Shown one piece after another: positions 1-8,723 of a stretch of DNA of 64,000 nucleotides. Numbering within the stretch: the first letter of the stretch is position 1; every line of letters starts with the position of its first letter. The notes under the pieces are model-generated. The model did not search any database, was not told the origin of the DNA, and saw nothing but the letters and a program-made list of their open reading frames with translations. Origin of the DNA: Pseudomonadota bacterium (GTDB taxonomy: Bacteria > Pseudomonadota > Alphaproteobacteria > Rhizobiales > Beijerinckiaceae); NCBI GenBank assembly GCA_020161575.1, contig JAIUNR010000001.1:434001-498000 (forward strand). The letters run 5' to 3'. The translations under genes and the position numbers were made by a program.

Positions 1-920
1 ATGCGCTCGGCGGTGGCCATGATGGCCTCGCGCTCGGCTGCCAGCTCGTTTACCAGCGCGCGCATCTTGTATTCGTTGTCCGCGTAGGAACGCTCGAGCG
101 CGGTTACCTCGCCATGGACGATATTCTCGAGTTCGCCCGCACGTGCCACGGCACGCTCGATTCCATCGCCGATCGAGGAGACTTCACGGCGCACGGCCTG
201 ACCGAGCGTGAACACGGTCTCGGTGCCGGCGACTTCCGGCTCGGCGAGACGGGCGGCGACTTCCGCCATCACCTTTGCCGAGATCTTCATCTCGCGCGAA
301 CGGCGCTGGAGCATCGCCATCGAGAACAGGAAGAGCACCGGCACGACAAGCGCCAGGGCAGCGAGCAGGATCATGCCTTCCGAGCCAGCGCGCAGGCTGC
401 CCTCGGCGTTGAGAAGCAGGCCGTCATTGCGCGAGAAGACAAAGGCGCCCGCGGCGAGCCAGACGAGCGACAGGACGGCGGCGACCAGCAGCGGCGTGCG
501 GGGGGCTGCATCGGCGAGCGGCGCGAGCAGCTCCGCGACATTGGCGCGCTTGTCGTCATTGGCGGGAAGGACGGGGCTGCGCGGCGAACGCGGCGGCATC
601 GCCGGCTGGGTGATGCCGAGATCCGGCGCGGCGGGCTCGCTGGCGCGGGGCTGGGCATTGCCGGGACGGCGCGGCTTGATGATCGGGGCTTCCGGCGCGG
701 CGGCTTCCTTCTCGCTTCCGGAGGTGGCCTTCACCGCCTCGGCTGCGGGGGGAGCGATCTCGTTACGGAAGATATCGACTTCGTCGACGCGCGGCAGGCG
801 CGGCGTTTCCGGGCCGTCCTTCGCCTTGGAGGGCTCGCCGGCAGGGGACATACCGAGCGCCTCCTCGATCGCCGAAAGAGCGGCTTCCGAAGCGTCCTTG
901 TTCTTCTTATGCGTGGCCAT
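1..920 (-). CDS. Large coiled-coil membrane protein, partial (C-terminus beyond window)
   Basis: This reading frame starts at an ATG at 920 and stays open to the left edge, giving the first 306 residues. The first ~140 residues are rich in Pro, Ala and charged residues and look disordered and cytoplasmic. Two hydrophobic helices follow at about residues 142-163 and 183-204, and then a long charged region of helical, coiled-coil character that runs off the edge. Related alphaproteobacterial proteins are often labelled kinesin-like or apolipoprotein-like because of the coiled coil; that naming carries no functional weight. The gene is divergent from the Hpt gene at 1187. Function is unknown; a scaffold or envelope role is only a guess. 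Confidence 0.75.
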   Translation of the reverse strand, partial: MATHKKNKDASEAALSAIEEALGMSPAGEPSKAKDGPETPRLPRVDEVDIFRNEIAPPAAEAVKATSGSEKEAAAPEAPIIKPRRPGNAQPRASEPAAPDLGITQPAMPPRSPRSPVLPANDDKRANVAELLAPLADAAPRTPLLVAAVLSLVWLAAGAFVFSRNDGLLLNAEGSLRAGSEGMILLAALALVVPVLFLFSMAMLQRRSREMKISAKVMAEVAARLAEPEVAGTETVFTLGQAVRREVSSIGDGIERAVARAGELENIVHGEVTALERSYADNEYKMRALVNELAAEREAIMATAER

Positions 921-1186
921 ACGCGGTTCACCCCTGCCTGATGCTCGCTTCGGAACGGATTCCGGAGCGGCCCACCACCTGCCCGGAACACGGGCAGTCG
1001 ATCAAATTCGGTCTTAGTTTACTTTTTTAACGGAGCTACGGAAACATAAACTGTTAACGATCTCAAATCGTCGTTAACGGGTTGGCGACCCTGTCGATGG
1101 AATGGGCGACCTTCGTGGTTTTGGATTGGGGCTGTATTAAGGTCGCCATGCCAGCCTGAAGCTCCGGCAACAACGGCAGGAAAGCC

Positions 1187-1558
1187 ATGTCCATGAACGC
1201 AATCGGACAGCAGGACGAGCCGCTGATCTCCCGCGAGCGCCCCATCGATCTTGTTCATCTGGCGCGCCAGACCATGGGCGACAGGGCGCTTGAGGCGGAA
1301 ATCCTCCAGCTTTTCGTGGGGCAGGCGGCGAGTGTCCTTGCCCGTCTCCAGGCAGCGCAGGATGCGCGCGCGCGCGCTGATCTCGCGCATACGCTCAAGG
1401 GCTCTGCACGCGCGGTCGGCGCGTTTCGTCTCGCGGCGGCGGCACAATCCTGCGAGAATATGGTGGAGCAGTCAGGCTGGTCCGAGGCCCTTGCCGGGCT
1501 GGAAGCGGCCACGCATGAAGCCCTTGCGGCGATCGAGGGTTTTCGCCGCGCGGCTTGA
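1187..1558 (+). CDS. Hpt-domain histidine phosphotransfer protein
   Basis: A 123-residue protein made of a single histidine phosphotransfer (Hpt) helical bundle. The motif [12 protein letters not shown] places the phosphorylatable histidine at residue 68, followed by the usual KGSA turn. Free-standing Hpt proteins pass phosphoryl groups from hybrid histidine kinases to response regulators in the cytoplasm. No kinase or receiver gene is adjacent, so the partners are unknown. The start at 1187 has an AGGA-type ribosome site five bases upstream; a second ATG lies two codons later. The next gene, a ferredoxin, begins about 85 bases downstream and is probably unrelated in function. Confidence 0.85.
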   Translation: MSMNAIGQQDEPLISRERPIDLVHLARQTMGDRALEAEILQLFVGQAASVLARLQAAQDARARADLAHTLKGSARAVGAFRLAAAAQSCENMVEQSGWSEALAGLEAATHEALAAIEGFRRAA

Positions 1559-1644
1559 CGCGCCTCCCGCTCCTTTCGATTTTTTCTCGCCAAGCGCGCG
1601 CTGAAAGCGTATGGCCCCGCAAAGCGCTGTTTGCGGAGGAATTC

Positions 1645-1965
1645 ATGGCTGAAATCACTTTTGTCGCGCATGACGGAACCCGTCGCACGGTTCAGGGCGA
1701 GAATGGCTCGACCGTGATGGAGACGGCGATCCGTCATGGTGTTCCCGGCATCGACGCGGAATGCGGCGGCGCCTGCTCCTGCGCGACCTGCCATGTCTAT
1801 GTCGACGAGAGCTGGAGCGAGACGGTGGGGCGGCCCGGGCCGATGGAAGAGGACATGCTTGACTTCGCCCATGATGTCCGCCCCGCATCGCGGCTTTCCT
1901 GTCAGATCAAGGTGAGCGATGCGCTTGACGGTCTCGTTGTGCACACGCCGGCGCGTCAGGCCTGA
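1645..1965 (+). CDS. 2Fe-2S ferredoxin, adrenodoxin type
   Basis: A 106-residue soluble electron carrier of the adrenodoxin/putidaredoxin class. The cluster ligands are visible as C40-x5-C46-x2-C49 and C86, the usual spacing for vertebrate-type ferredoxins that feed P450s or help Fe-S cluster assembly. An extra Cys44 lies inside the loop. The start at 1645 was chosen because GGAGGA sits four bases upstream and the protein then begins MAEITFV, as in the family; the frame is open further upstream but that stretch is not conserved-looking. No cytochrome P450 or ferredoxin reductase is nearby, so the redox partner is not known. Confidence 0.93.
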   Translation: MAEITFVAHDGTRRTVQGENGSTVMETAIRHGVPGIDAECGGACSCATCHVYVDESWSETVGRPGPMEEDMLDFAHDVRPASRLSCQIKVSDALDGLVVHTPARQA

Positions 1966-2040
1966 TTTTTTCTCACACCCCTGTGAATTGAGGGTGACGA
2001 GGATATCGGCTTTCTCGAAAGGGAAAAGCCGGAGCCTCCC

Positions 2041-2763
2041 ATGCAGACACTTGTCCTTGCCTATCTCGCGGGCGCGTTGACCACGCTCAATCCCTGCGTG
2101 CTTCCCATGATCCCCTTCGTGCTTGCCACGGCCTTGCGGGAGGGGAAATGGGGGCCGCTCGCGCTGATGGCGGGCATGAGCGTGACCTTCACGCTGCTCG
2201 GCACGCTGATCGCCTCGATCGGTCCCGCGATCGGGCTCAGCCAGGAGAATATCCGGCTCGGCGGCGCCATCATCATGATCGCGATCGGCCTCGCGATGCT
2301 CATCCCGCAAGGGCAGGCGGCCTTCGCGACCGGTTTCGGGCCGCTTGCCGACAGGGCTTCGGGCGCGCTCGACAGGCTCTCCCTTTCCGGGAATGCCGGG
2401 CAATTCGTCACCGGCCTGCTGTTGGGCGCGATCTGGTCGCCCTGCGCGGGGCCCAGCCTCTTTGCGGCGATCGGCCTCGCTGCCCAGACCGGTACCGTGC
2501 TTCAGGCCGCTATCGCCATGGCCTTTTTCTCGTTCGGCGCGGCAAGTGTGATGCTCGCGCTCGCTTATGGCACGCGCGAGGCGCTTGGGCGGCGCAAGGC
2601 GGCGCTGATGGCGTTTGCCTCCTCCGGCCAGGGCAAGCTGGTTTTCGCGGCCCTGTTCATCGCCATGGGCGTCGCCATTCTCGCGGGCTGGGACAAGGCC
2701 GCCGAAGCGGCTCTTGTCCGGGCCATGCCCGATTGGCTGGTCGATTTCACGACGCGGATCTGA
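2041..2763 (+). CDS. ccdA: CcdA/DsbD-type thiol-disulfide membrane transporter
   Basis: A 240-residue polytopic membrane protein with about six hydrophobic helices. It has the two hallmark cysteines of the CcdA/DsbD transmembrane family: Cys19 in a TLNPCVLP motif in the first helix and Cys135 in SPCAGP in the fourth. The family moves reducing equivalents from cytoplasmic thioredoxin across the inner membrane to periplasmic thiol proteins used in cytochrome c maturation or disulfide repair. No periplasmic thioredoxin or cytochrome biogenesis gene lies alongside. The gene converges on the MFS gene with only four bases between stop codons. Confidence 0.88.
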   Translation: MQTLVLAYLAGALTTLNPCVLPMIPFVLATALREGKWGPLALMAGMSVTFTLLGTLIASIGPAIGLSQENIRLGGAIIMIAIGLAMLIPQGQAAFATGFGPLADRASGALDRLSLSGNAGQFVTGLLLGAIWSPCAGPSLFAAIGLAAQTGTVLQAAIAMAFFSFGAASVMLALAYGTREALGRRKAALMAFASSGQGKLVFAALFIAMGVAILAGWDKAAEAALVRAMPDWLVDFTTRI

Positions 2764-2767
2764 CCCG

Positions 2768-3997
2768 TCACTCCGCCGCGGCCGGTGCCTGCCTTGCCGA
2801 GAAGATCGTCTCGTTGCCCGGCTTCGGGTGACGGGGCACCAGGAAGGACAAGGCCAGCGAGGTCGCGGCGATCCCCGCGCCAAGCAGGAAGACGAAGCTC
2901 GGATTCTTGAGCCAGATCAGCCCGAACGTCACCGGAATCACCACCGCGGCGATGTGGTTGATGGTGAAGGCGCAGGCGGCGGTGGGCGCCATGTCGGCCG
3001 GGTCGCCGATCTTCTGGATATAGGTGCGCTGGGCGATGACAAGGGTACTGAACACGCCATCCGCGATGAAGAGCAGCGCGGCCATCCAGCCGGCACTCGC
3101 GGCGGCATAGCCGAAGAAAATCGCGATCAGCGAGATATTCTCGATGGTGATCGTCCTTCTCTCGCCGAGATGGCCGATCAGCGCGCCCAGACGCGGTGCC
3201 GCGAACACGTTGAGCGCCGAAGTGGCGAGCAGCAGCAACGCGATATCCGGCACCTTGAAGCCGAATTTCTCGACGAGAAGAAAGGCGGCAAAGGTCGTGA
3301 AGATCTGCCGTCGCGCGCCGTTCATCAGCGTCAGCGCGTAGTAGAGCCAGTATCGCTTCCTCAGGATGATCTTCTTGTGTTGGGGCACCTCGCCCGCGAA
3401 GCGGTTGAACAGGCTCCAGGCCGCCAGCGTGAGAAGCGTGCAGGACACGCCGATAATGGCGAAGAGTACGCCGTAATGCGTCAGCCCCAGCCACCAGAGG
3501 AGGGCGAGCCCGCCATAGGCGGTGAAGGAAGCCGCCGAGCCCGCGCTCGCCACGCGCCCCAGCAGGCGCGGGGCTTCGCTCTTGGGAAAGAGTTGCAGCG
3601 AGAGGGACTGGTTGACCGTCTCGTAATAATGAAAGCCCACCGACATGATGAAGGTGGTGACCAGCAGGCCTGTCAGCGTCGGGAAATACCCTGTCACGGC
3701 GAGCCCGCCCGCCAGGATGATCAACGAGACATAGCCGAAAAGCTGCTCGCGCATCATCAGGAACCAGATGATGGCGGTGAAGGCGAGAAAGCCCGGAATT
3801 TCGCGGATCGTATGCGCGAGGCCGATATCGGCGCCGGTGAAACCGGCGGCTTCCTTGGCGAAGTTGTTGAAAAGAACGTTCCAGCCGGCAAAGCCGAGAA
3901 AGTTGATGAAATTCAGCGCCATCAGGAAATAGACAGGCTGCGACCGGAAGCGGGATAAAAATCCGGCATCCTCGGATAGTGCGGGTTCGGAGGACAT
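2768..3997 (-). CDS. MFS transporter
   Basis: A 409-residue protein with about twelve hydrophobic segments in two halves joined by a charged cytoplasmic loop near residues 205-225 (an HKKIILRKRYW stretch). This is the major facilitator layout. Nothing in the sequence fixes the substrate. It stands alone on the minus strand, convergent with the CcdA-like gene and divergent from the universal stress protein gene. The start at 3997 gives a short hydrophilic N-terminus before the first helix. Confidence is high for an MFS-type permease and low for any narrower role. Confidence 0.85.
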   Translation of the reverse strand: MSSEPALSEDAGFLSRFRSQPVYFLMALNFINFLGFAGWNVLFNNFAKEAAGFTGADIGLAHTIREIPGFLAFTAIIWFLMMREQLFGYVSLIILAGGLAVTGYFPTLTGLLVTTFIMSVGFHYYETVNQSLSLQLFPKSEAPRLLGRVASAGSAASFTAYGGLALLWWLGLTHYGVLFAIIGVSCTLLTLAAWSLFNRFAGEVPQHKKIILRKRYWLYYALTLMNGARRQIFTTFAAFLLVEKFGFKVPDIALLLLATSALNVFAAPRLGALIGHLGERRTITIENISLIAIFFGYAAASAGWMAALLFIADGVFSTLVIAQRTYIQKIGDPADMAPTAACAFTINHIAAVVIPVTFGLIWLKNPSFVFLLGAGIAATSLALSFLVPRHPKPGNETIFSARQAPAAAE

Positions 3998-4229
3998 GGC
4001 TCACACGGAATGGAGGAGGGGTTGAGCGAATTCGCGCCTTTTTCTCCTGTGCGTCAACCTCAAACGCCGCGGGGGCGGTGGAATCGGGTTTCTTCTTTGG
4101 ACAGCCTTTGAAATGCCACCTTGTCACGCCTTGTTGGGCCTGTTTTGATGTCGCGCAAGGTCAGGCATCCCGCCGTGAAATAGCCTTCGGGTGTTCGGCG
4201 ACGATGCCGCACAAGCAAGAGGGCGAACC

Positions 4230-4658
4230 ATGTTCAAGAAGATACTCGTTCCCGTCGATCTCAGCGACATGGCTCTGGCGAAGGCCGCGCTGGAAAAGGC
4301 CAAGGGTTTGGCGCAGGGCTGGGGAGCCGATCTCCGGCTTGTCTATGTGATGCCGATTGTCCCCTCGACCTATCTGGAATACGTGCCGGCGGATTTTGAA
4401 ACCGGCGAGCGGTCGCGCGTCGAGAAGGAACTCAGCGATATCATCGCCAGCCTCGGCCTTCCGGCTGACAAGGTCTCGAAGGCGATCCGCGCCGGCGGCG
4501 TCTACCACGAGGTGCTCGCGGAAGCCGAGGAATCGAAGGCGGATCTCATCGTCTGCGGCTCGCATTGGCCGACGCTTGCCACCTATCTGGTGGGCTCGCA
4601 CGCAACCAGCATTGTCCGCCACGCCAATTGCTCGGTGCTGGTGGTGCGCACCCACTGA
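4230..4658 (+). CDS. Universal stress protein, UspA family
   Basis: A 142-residue single Usp domain. It opens with the family's MFKKILVPVDLSD strand and ends with GSHATSIVRHANCSVLVVR, the usual nucleotide-binding and dimer segments. The G-x2-G-x9-G-S signature of ATP-binding Usp proteins is only loosely kept (CGSHWPTLATYLVGSHA), so ATP binding is possible but not certain. The start at 4230 gives the canonical N-terminus; the frame extends upstream without a plausible start. The gene is convergent with the membrane-protein gene at 4665, with six bases between stops. Confidence 0.9.
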   Translation: MFKKILVPVDLSDMALAKAALEKAKGLAQGWGADLRLVYVMPIVPSTYLEYVPADFETGERSRVEKELSDIIASLGLPADKVSKAIRAGGVYHEVLAEAEESKADLIVCGSHWPTLATYLVGSHATSIVRHANCSVLVVRTH

Positions 4659-4664
4659 GCGGGC

Positions 4665-5243
4665 TCAGCCGGGCGGAGGCATCACCTCCACCGGAATGGA
4701 ATCGGCCGCGAAAATGCGCGGCCGATTGCGCCTGAGATAGTCGCGCAGCCAGAAGCCGAAATAGAGCGCCGAAAACCCCGCCAGCCCCGCGAAGAGATAG
4801 AGCGGGACGGTGAGGAAATAAGGAATGCTGGCCGCGAGCAGCGCGAGCAGCGCCAGGCCGAGAATGGCCATCGCGCCATGATGGCGCCTGCCGATTCCGG
4901 CTTCGAGGCGCAGGGCGGGGTTGGCGTGCGCCGCCCGCATCACGAGATCGGTGACGAAAGCGCGGTATTCCGCATCCTGTCGCTCGACGGCGATCAGCGA
5001 TCGCCAGGAAATCGTATCGAAGCGGATCGATTTCCCGTCCCGCGCGCGGATTTCGCAACGGAAGGCGAGCCGCGCGAGGTTCTGGGGCGCAAAGACAAGA
5101 TGGATAAGCTCGATATCCTTGAGCGGGTATACCTGCCGCGAACGGCCCCGCTCCGCCGCGACCTGCCGGTCGTCAAGCTGCAATTCGAGTTCGCTCGAAT
5201 AGGGTTTGGGGCGGTGGCTGTAGAGATGGACGGGCGGGTTCAT
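4665..5243 (-). CDS. Small membrane protein of unknown function
   Basis: A protein of about 192 residues. The N-terminal ~130 residues are mixed beta/helix and soluble, beginning MNPPVHLYSHRPKPYSSE. They are followed by two hydrophobic helices at roughly 128-145 and 147-166 and a short basic tail. I do not recognise the family with confidence; the arrangement resembles a membrane-anchored PH-like domain. The ATG at 5243 is preferred over the one at 5249 because an AAGGA ribosome site lies five bases upstream of the former and touches the latter. It is divergent from the SixA-like gene. Confidence 0.65.
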   Translation of the reverse strand: MNPPVHLYSHRPKPYSSELELQLDDRQVAAERGRSRQVYPLKDIELIHLVFAPQNLARLAFRCEIRARDGKSIRFDTISWRSLIAVERQDAEYRAFVTDLVMRAAHANPALRLEAGIGRRHHGAMAILGLALLALLAASIPYFLTVPLYLFAGLAGFSALYFGFWLRDYLRRNRPRIFAADSIPVEVMPPPG

Positions 5244-5351
5244 TTCCATCCTTGATAACGTTTACGACGGTTCCCTCGCTTCCTTGCATGTTCCCGCAAC
5301 CCGCGTCAAAAGGGGATGTGGCATCATGCCGCGATCACGGCAGGGTTTCGA

Positions 5352-5879
5352 ATGCGCCAGCTTTTTCTTCTCCGTCACGGCAAATCCGCCTGGCCCGACG
5401 GCGTGCCCGATCACCAACGCCCCCTTAATCCCCGCGGAATCCTCGCCATCCCGATGGTGGGCCGGCGCCTCGCCGAGATCCAGCCGGATTTCGACCTCGT
5501 GCTGGTCTCGGATGCCCGGCGCACGCGCGAGACCTTCGCACGGCTGTGCGAGGCGATGCCGGCGCTGCAAGCGCAGTTTCTTCCGGAAATCTACGAGGCG
5601 CGACCTGCCGCACTCCTTGAAGTGGTTCAGAATTTACCCGCGAGCGCGCACAACGTATTGATGATCGGGCATAATCCCGGCTTTCACGCGCTCGGACTCT
5701 ACCTTGCTAATCCCGTTTCCGGCGATGGCGAGGCCCTGCGCCGGCTGGAGCGCAAGCTTCCGACATCGGGGCTCATCCACCTGGCTTTCGAGGGGGAATG
5801 GACGGGGCTTGATCGCGCCGGCGCAGCCCTGCGCCATTTCGTCACGCCCTCGCAGGTTGGCGGCGTCGACGAGGATTGA
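5352..5879 (+). CDS. sixA: Histidine phosphatase, SixA type
   Basis: A 175-residue member of the histidine phosphatase superfamily. The catalytic motif LRHGKSAWPDG places the phospho-accepting His at residue 9, and the second conserved His lies in the IGHNPGFHAL segment. Short proteins with an RHGKS motif match the SixA branch, which removes phosphate from Hpt-type phosphohistidines. An Hpt protein is encoded 4 kb upstream, so a link is possible but not shown. The start at 5352 gives the canonical MRQLFLLRHG start; upstream in-frame ATG codons would add residues that do not fit the fold. Confidence 0.85.
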   Translation: MRQLFLLRHGKSAWPDGVPDHQRPLNPRGILAIPMVGRRLAEIQPDFDLVLVSDARRTRETFARLCEAMPALQAQFLPEIYEARPAALLEVVQNLPASAHNVLMIGHNPGFHALGLYLANPVSGDGEALRRLERKLPTSGLIHLAFEGEWTGLDRAGAALRHFVTPSQVGGVDED

Positions 5880-5928
5880 TGCGCTTAATTCCCGCGCCGG
5901 CCTTTCGGGCGCTAGCAACCACTGAATC

Positions 5929-5959
5929 AAAACGCCCGCCTTCTGCCGGAAGACGGGCG
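5929..5959 (-). terminator. Rho-independent terminator of the FkbM gene
   Basis: An 11-base-pair stem with one mismatch (arms at 5933-5943 and 5949-5959) and a five-base loop. Read on the minus strand it is followed by four T residues. It lies 34 bases past the stop of the methyltransferase gene at 5993 and could also slow readthrough from the SixA gene on the plus strand. Confidence 0.75.
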
Positions 5960-5992
5960 CCGTGATGTTGCCTAACGGAATTGAGCAGCCGC

Positions 5993-7057
5993 TCAGAGGC
6001 CGCCCATCGGATGATGGAGCGCCGGGTCCTTGTGGCGCAGCAGCTTTGGGCTCACGCCCTTGCAGATCTGGAATTTGTCTTTGCTGAAGATCGCGGGGTC
6101 CTTGACCGCCACCATATTGAACCCATGGGGAGGGCCCTCGAGATAGACATCGGCGGCAGGAATGATCTCGATCGGCTTGCCGGCCATGTCGTAGTTCGAG
6201 TTGAAGTCGCGCACCGCGAAGGCGTGATAGCCGAAGCTCTTCAGGAAGCCGATCAGGTCGGTGTTCTCGAGCCCATGGGTCCAGTCGACATAATGGCGAT
6301 GGACCTCGAAAACGATTTTCGGCGCTTCGCCGACGGGTTTTGCGAGGAAATTCTTTGCACCCATCAGGGCGCGATGCTCGGCGCCCTCGATATCGACCAT
6401 GATCAGGTCGAGCTGTGTCGCGCCCGCGGAGGCGAGGTAACCGTCGATGGTGACGGTTTTGAAGGCATCGCTGTCCGTGCCCTCAACGGCCTGCGGGTGC
6501 GCGACGGAATCGTGGCCAACCAGCACGATCTGGTCGTTGCTGTTGTCCCAAAGACCTTCCGGGCGCGGGATGATGTTGCCGATATTGTTCAGCTTCGCGT
6601 TGCGGGCGAGCATCTCGCGCTGGCCGCTATCGGGTTCGAAAGCATGCACAGTGCCGCCGGTCTTTGCCGCTTCCTTGGCGATGAGGAGCGCGTGGTCACC
6701 GAAATAGGCGCCGCCGATCACCACCGTCTTCGCGCCGCGCGCCAGGTGCACGAGCAGGCGTGTCGTCTGCGGTTCCCAGGCGTGATCCGGCGTGGCGGGA
6801 TGCGACATCACGAAATCGCGCGTGATCTTGGAGCGGTAGAGGAATTCGAACTGCGTGCCGTCCGAGATACCCTTGCGGACGACATCGTCGTCGGAAAACA
6901 GCGCGTCGACGATCGGCCCCGTGATCGCGTCACGCGGATCGAAGCCGGGGGCGGAGAGGGCGTTTTCCAGTTCGACCAGCTTCTGGATGAAAGCATCGCG
7001 CCAAGCCGTGTTGCTTTTGATCTGCTCGATGGCCTTCGTAAGCTTCTCGCTGCTCAT
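5993..7057 (-). CDS. FkbM-family SAM-dependent methyltransferase
   Basis: A 354-residue protein. The central region, about residues 100-290, is a Rossmann methyltransferase of the FkbM family. The glycine-rich SAM loop is VVIGGAYFGDHALLIA, the acidic end of strand 2 is HAFEPDSGQ, and the family motif DIEGAE follows later. The N-terminal ~100 residues are helical and may be a family-specific extension. FkbM enzymes O-methylate sugars, polyketides and lipids; the substrate here is not evident. It is monocistronic with its own terminator. The sugar locus at 18-25 kb is a possible but unproven partner. Confidence 0.85.
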   Translation of the reverse strand: MSSEKLTKAIEQIKSNTAWRDAFIQKLVELENALSAPGFDPRDAITGPIVDALFSDDDVVRKGISDGTQFEFLYRSKITRDFVMSHPATPDHAWEPQTTRLLVHLARGAKTVVIGGAYFGDHALLIAKEAAKTGGTVHAFEPDSGQREMLARNAKLNNIGNIIPRPEGLWDNSNDQIVLVGHDSVAHPQAVEGTDSDAFKTVTIDGYLASAGATQLDLIMVDIEGAEHRALMGAKNFLAKPVGEAPKIVFEVHRHYVDWTHGLENTDLIGFLKSFGYHAFAVRDFNSNYDMAGKPIEIIPAADVYLEGPPHGFNMVAVKDPAIFSKDKFQICKGVSPKLLRHKDPALHHPMGGL

Positions 7058-7244
7058 GGAATTTCTTTCCTCTTTCCGCTCCTGAGGGAGGTTTCATGCG
7101 AATCCGGCGCGATCGTCGCGTCAGGGCGCCAATATTTCGTTAACGTTGATAAAAAATTGCGTCGCGGCTCAAGGGCAGGGATCCTCGTCGTCTTAAACAC
7201 ACAAAGCGCTTGAAACCCCACGCGCGCATTGCCATTCCTTTGGC

Positions 7245-8723
7245 ATGAGTGGAAAATCCTCGGTACCCGGCGCCGGGCTGTGGCGCGAGACAAAGGCCGG
7301 GGCGGTGCAATTCGGCTCGGCGATCGCGCGGCTTGGCTCGCCGACCATCCGCCTCGGTGTCACCGGGCTTTCGCGCGCGGGAAAGACCGTCTTCATCACC
7401 GCGATGGTCCATGCGTTGCTCGCGGGCTCGCGGATGCCGGCCTTTCGGGTGATGGGGGAAGGGCGCCTCGCCGGGGCAAGGCTCTCCGAGCACCCGGATG
7501 GCTCCTTGCCGCGTTTCGCGTACGAGGATCACCTCGCGACGCTGACCGGGCCGGAGCGTGCCTGGCCCTACTCAACACGGCGGATTTCCGCGCTGAGCCT
7601 CGAACTCGCCTATCGCAGCAAGCGGCGCTATCTCGGCGGTCTGATCGGGCCCAGCGGGCTGATCGGCACCGGGGAGGCCGCGCTTGCGCTTGAGATTGTC
7701 GATTACCCCGGCGAATGGTTGCTCGATCTGCCGCTCTTGTCGAAATCCTATGCCGAATTCTCCGCGGAGACCTTGAAGAAAGCGGGCGAGGGCGCGCGGC
7801 AGGCGCCGTTCGCGCCTTTTATCGCCGCTTTGGCTGAAACGGATGCCGCGCTTCCTTCCGAGGAAACACGCGCCCAGCATCTCGCGCGGCTTTTCACACA
7901 GGCCTTGCGGCAATGCCGCGAGGAGGGGCGCGAGCTTTCCGCGCTCGCGCCGGGGCGTTTCCTCATGCCGGGAGACCTTGAAGGCGCGCCGGCGCTGACC
8001 TTCGTGCCGCTGCCGCCGGGAGAAGCGCCGGCAGGGTCCTTGCGCGCGTTGATGATGCGACGCTACGAGGCCTACAAGGAAAAGATCGTCCGCCCCTTCT
8101 TTACCGATCACTTCTCGCGCATCGACAGGCAGGTCGTGCTCGTGGACGTGCTCGGCGCCATCAATGGCGGTCGTGAGGCGCTGGCGGATCTCGAGGATGC
8201 CCTGGTCGATGTGCTCGCCGCCTTCAATCTCGGCGCGAATTCGCTGATCTCGAGCCTTTTCGCGCCGCGTGTCTCGAAGCTGCTTTTCGCGGCGACCAAG
8301 GCCGATCACCTCCACCATGCCAATCACGAGAAACTGGAGGCGATCCTTCGCGTGCTGGTGCGGCGCGCCCAGTTCCGCGCGCAGGGCTCGGGTGTTCCCA
8401 CCGATGCGCTCGCCATTGCGGCGATCCGGGCGACGCGCGAAGTTGTCGCGCGGCAGGCAGGCGAGGAGCTGGCCTGCATCGCCGGCGTGCCGCTCGCCGG
8501 GGAACATCTTGATGGCGAGACATTCGACGGCGAGGGCGAGGCGGCCTTCTTCCCCGGCGATCTGCCCGACAATGTCGAGACGCTTTTCCGCGAGGCGCCG
8601 CCGGCGCTGAAATTCCTGCGATTCCGCCCGCCGGGCGAGGAAGCGCGCAAGGCGGCGGGCGGATTGCCGCATATCCGCCTCGATCGGGCACTGGACTTCC
8701 TGCTTGGAGATGCGTTGCGATGA
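7245..8723 (+). CDS. ycjX: YcjX-family P-loop GTPase-like protein
   Basis: A 492-residue protein of the YcjX (DUF463) family. A Walker A motif GLSRAGKT lies at residues 41-48, and DYPGEWLLDLP near residue 150 is a Walker B/DxxG-like region characteristic of the family. The family is widespread in Proteobacteria, stress-linked in enterobacteria, and of uncertain function. Its stop overlaps the start of the YcjF-like gene by four bases (ATGA), so the two are translationally coupled, the standard pairing. Nothing is missing relative to the usual length of about 470-490 residues. Confidence 0.92.
   Translation: MSGKSSVPGAGLWRETKAGAVQFGSAIARLGSPTIRLGVTGLSRAGKTVFITAMVHALLAGSRMPAFRVMGEGRLAGARLSEHPDGSLPRFAYEDHLATLTGPERAWPYSTRRISALSLELAYRSKRRYLGGLIGPSGLIGTGEAALALEIVDYPGEWLLDLPLLSKSYAEFSAETLKKAGEGARQAPFAPFIAALAETDAALPSEETRAQHLARLFTQALRQCREEGRELSALAPGRFLMPGDLEGAPALTFVPLPPGEAPAGSLRALMMRRYEAYKEKIVRPFFTDHFSRIDRQVVLVDVLGAINGGREALADLEDALVDVLAAFNLGANSLISSLFAPRVSKLLFAATKADHLHHANHEKLEAILRVLVRRAQFRAQGSGVPTDALAIAAIRATREVVARQAGEELACIAGVPLAGEHLDGETFDGEGEAAFFPGDLPDNVETLFREAPPALKFLRFRPPGEEARKAAGGLPHIRLDRALDFLLGDALR

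Noticed and set aside
1062..1082. GTTAACG...CGTTAAC inverted words upstream of the Hpt gene
   Set aside because: Imperfect and with a long centre; no T run and no known operator match, so it was not called.
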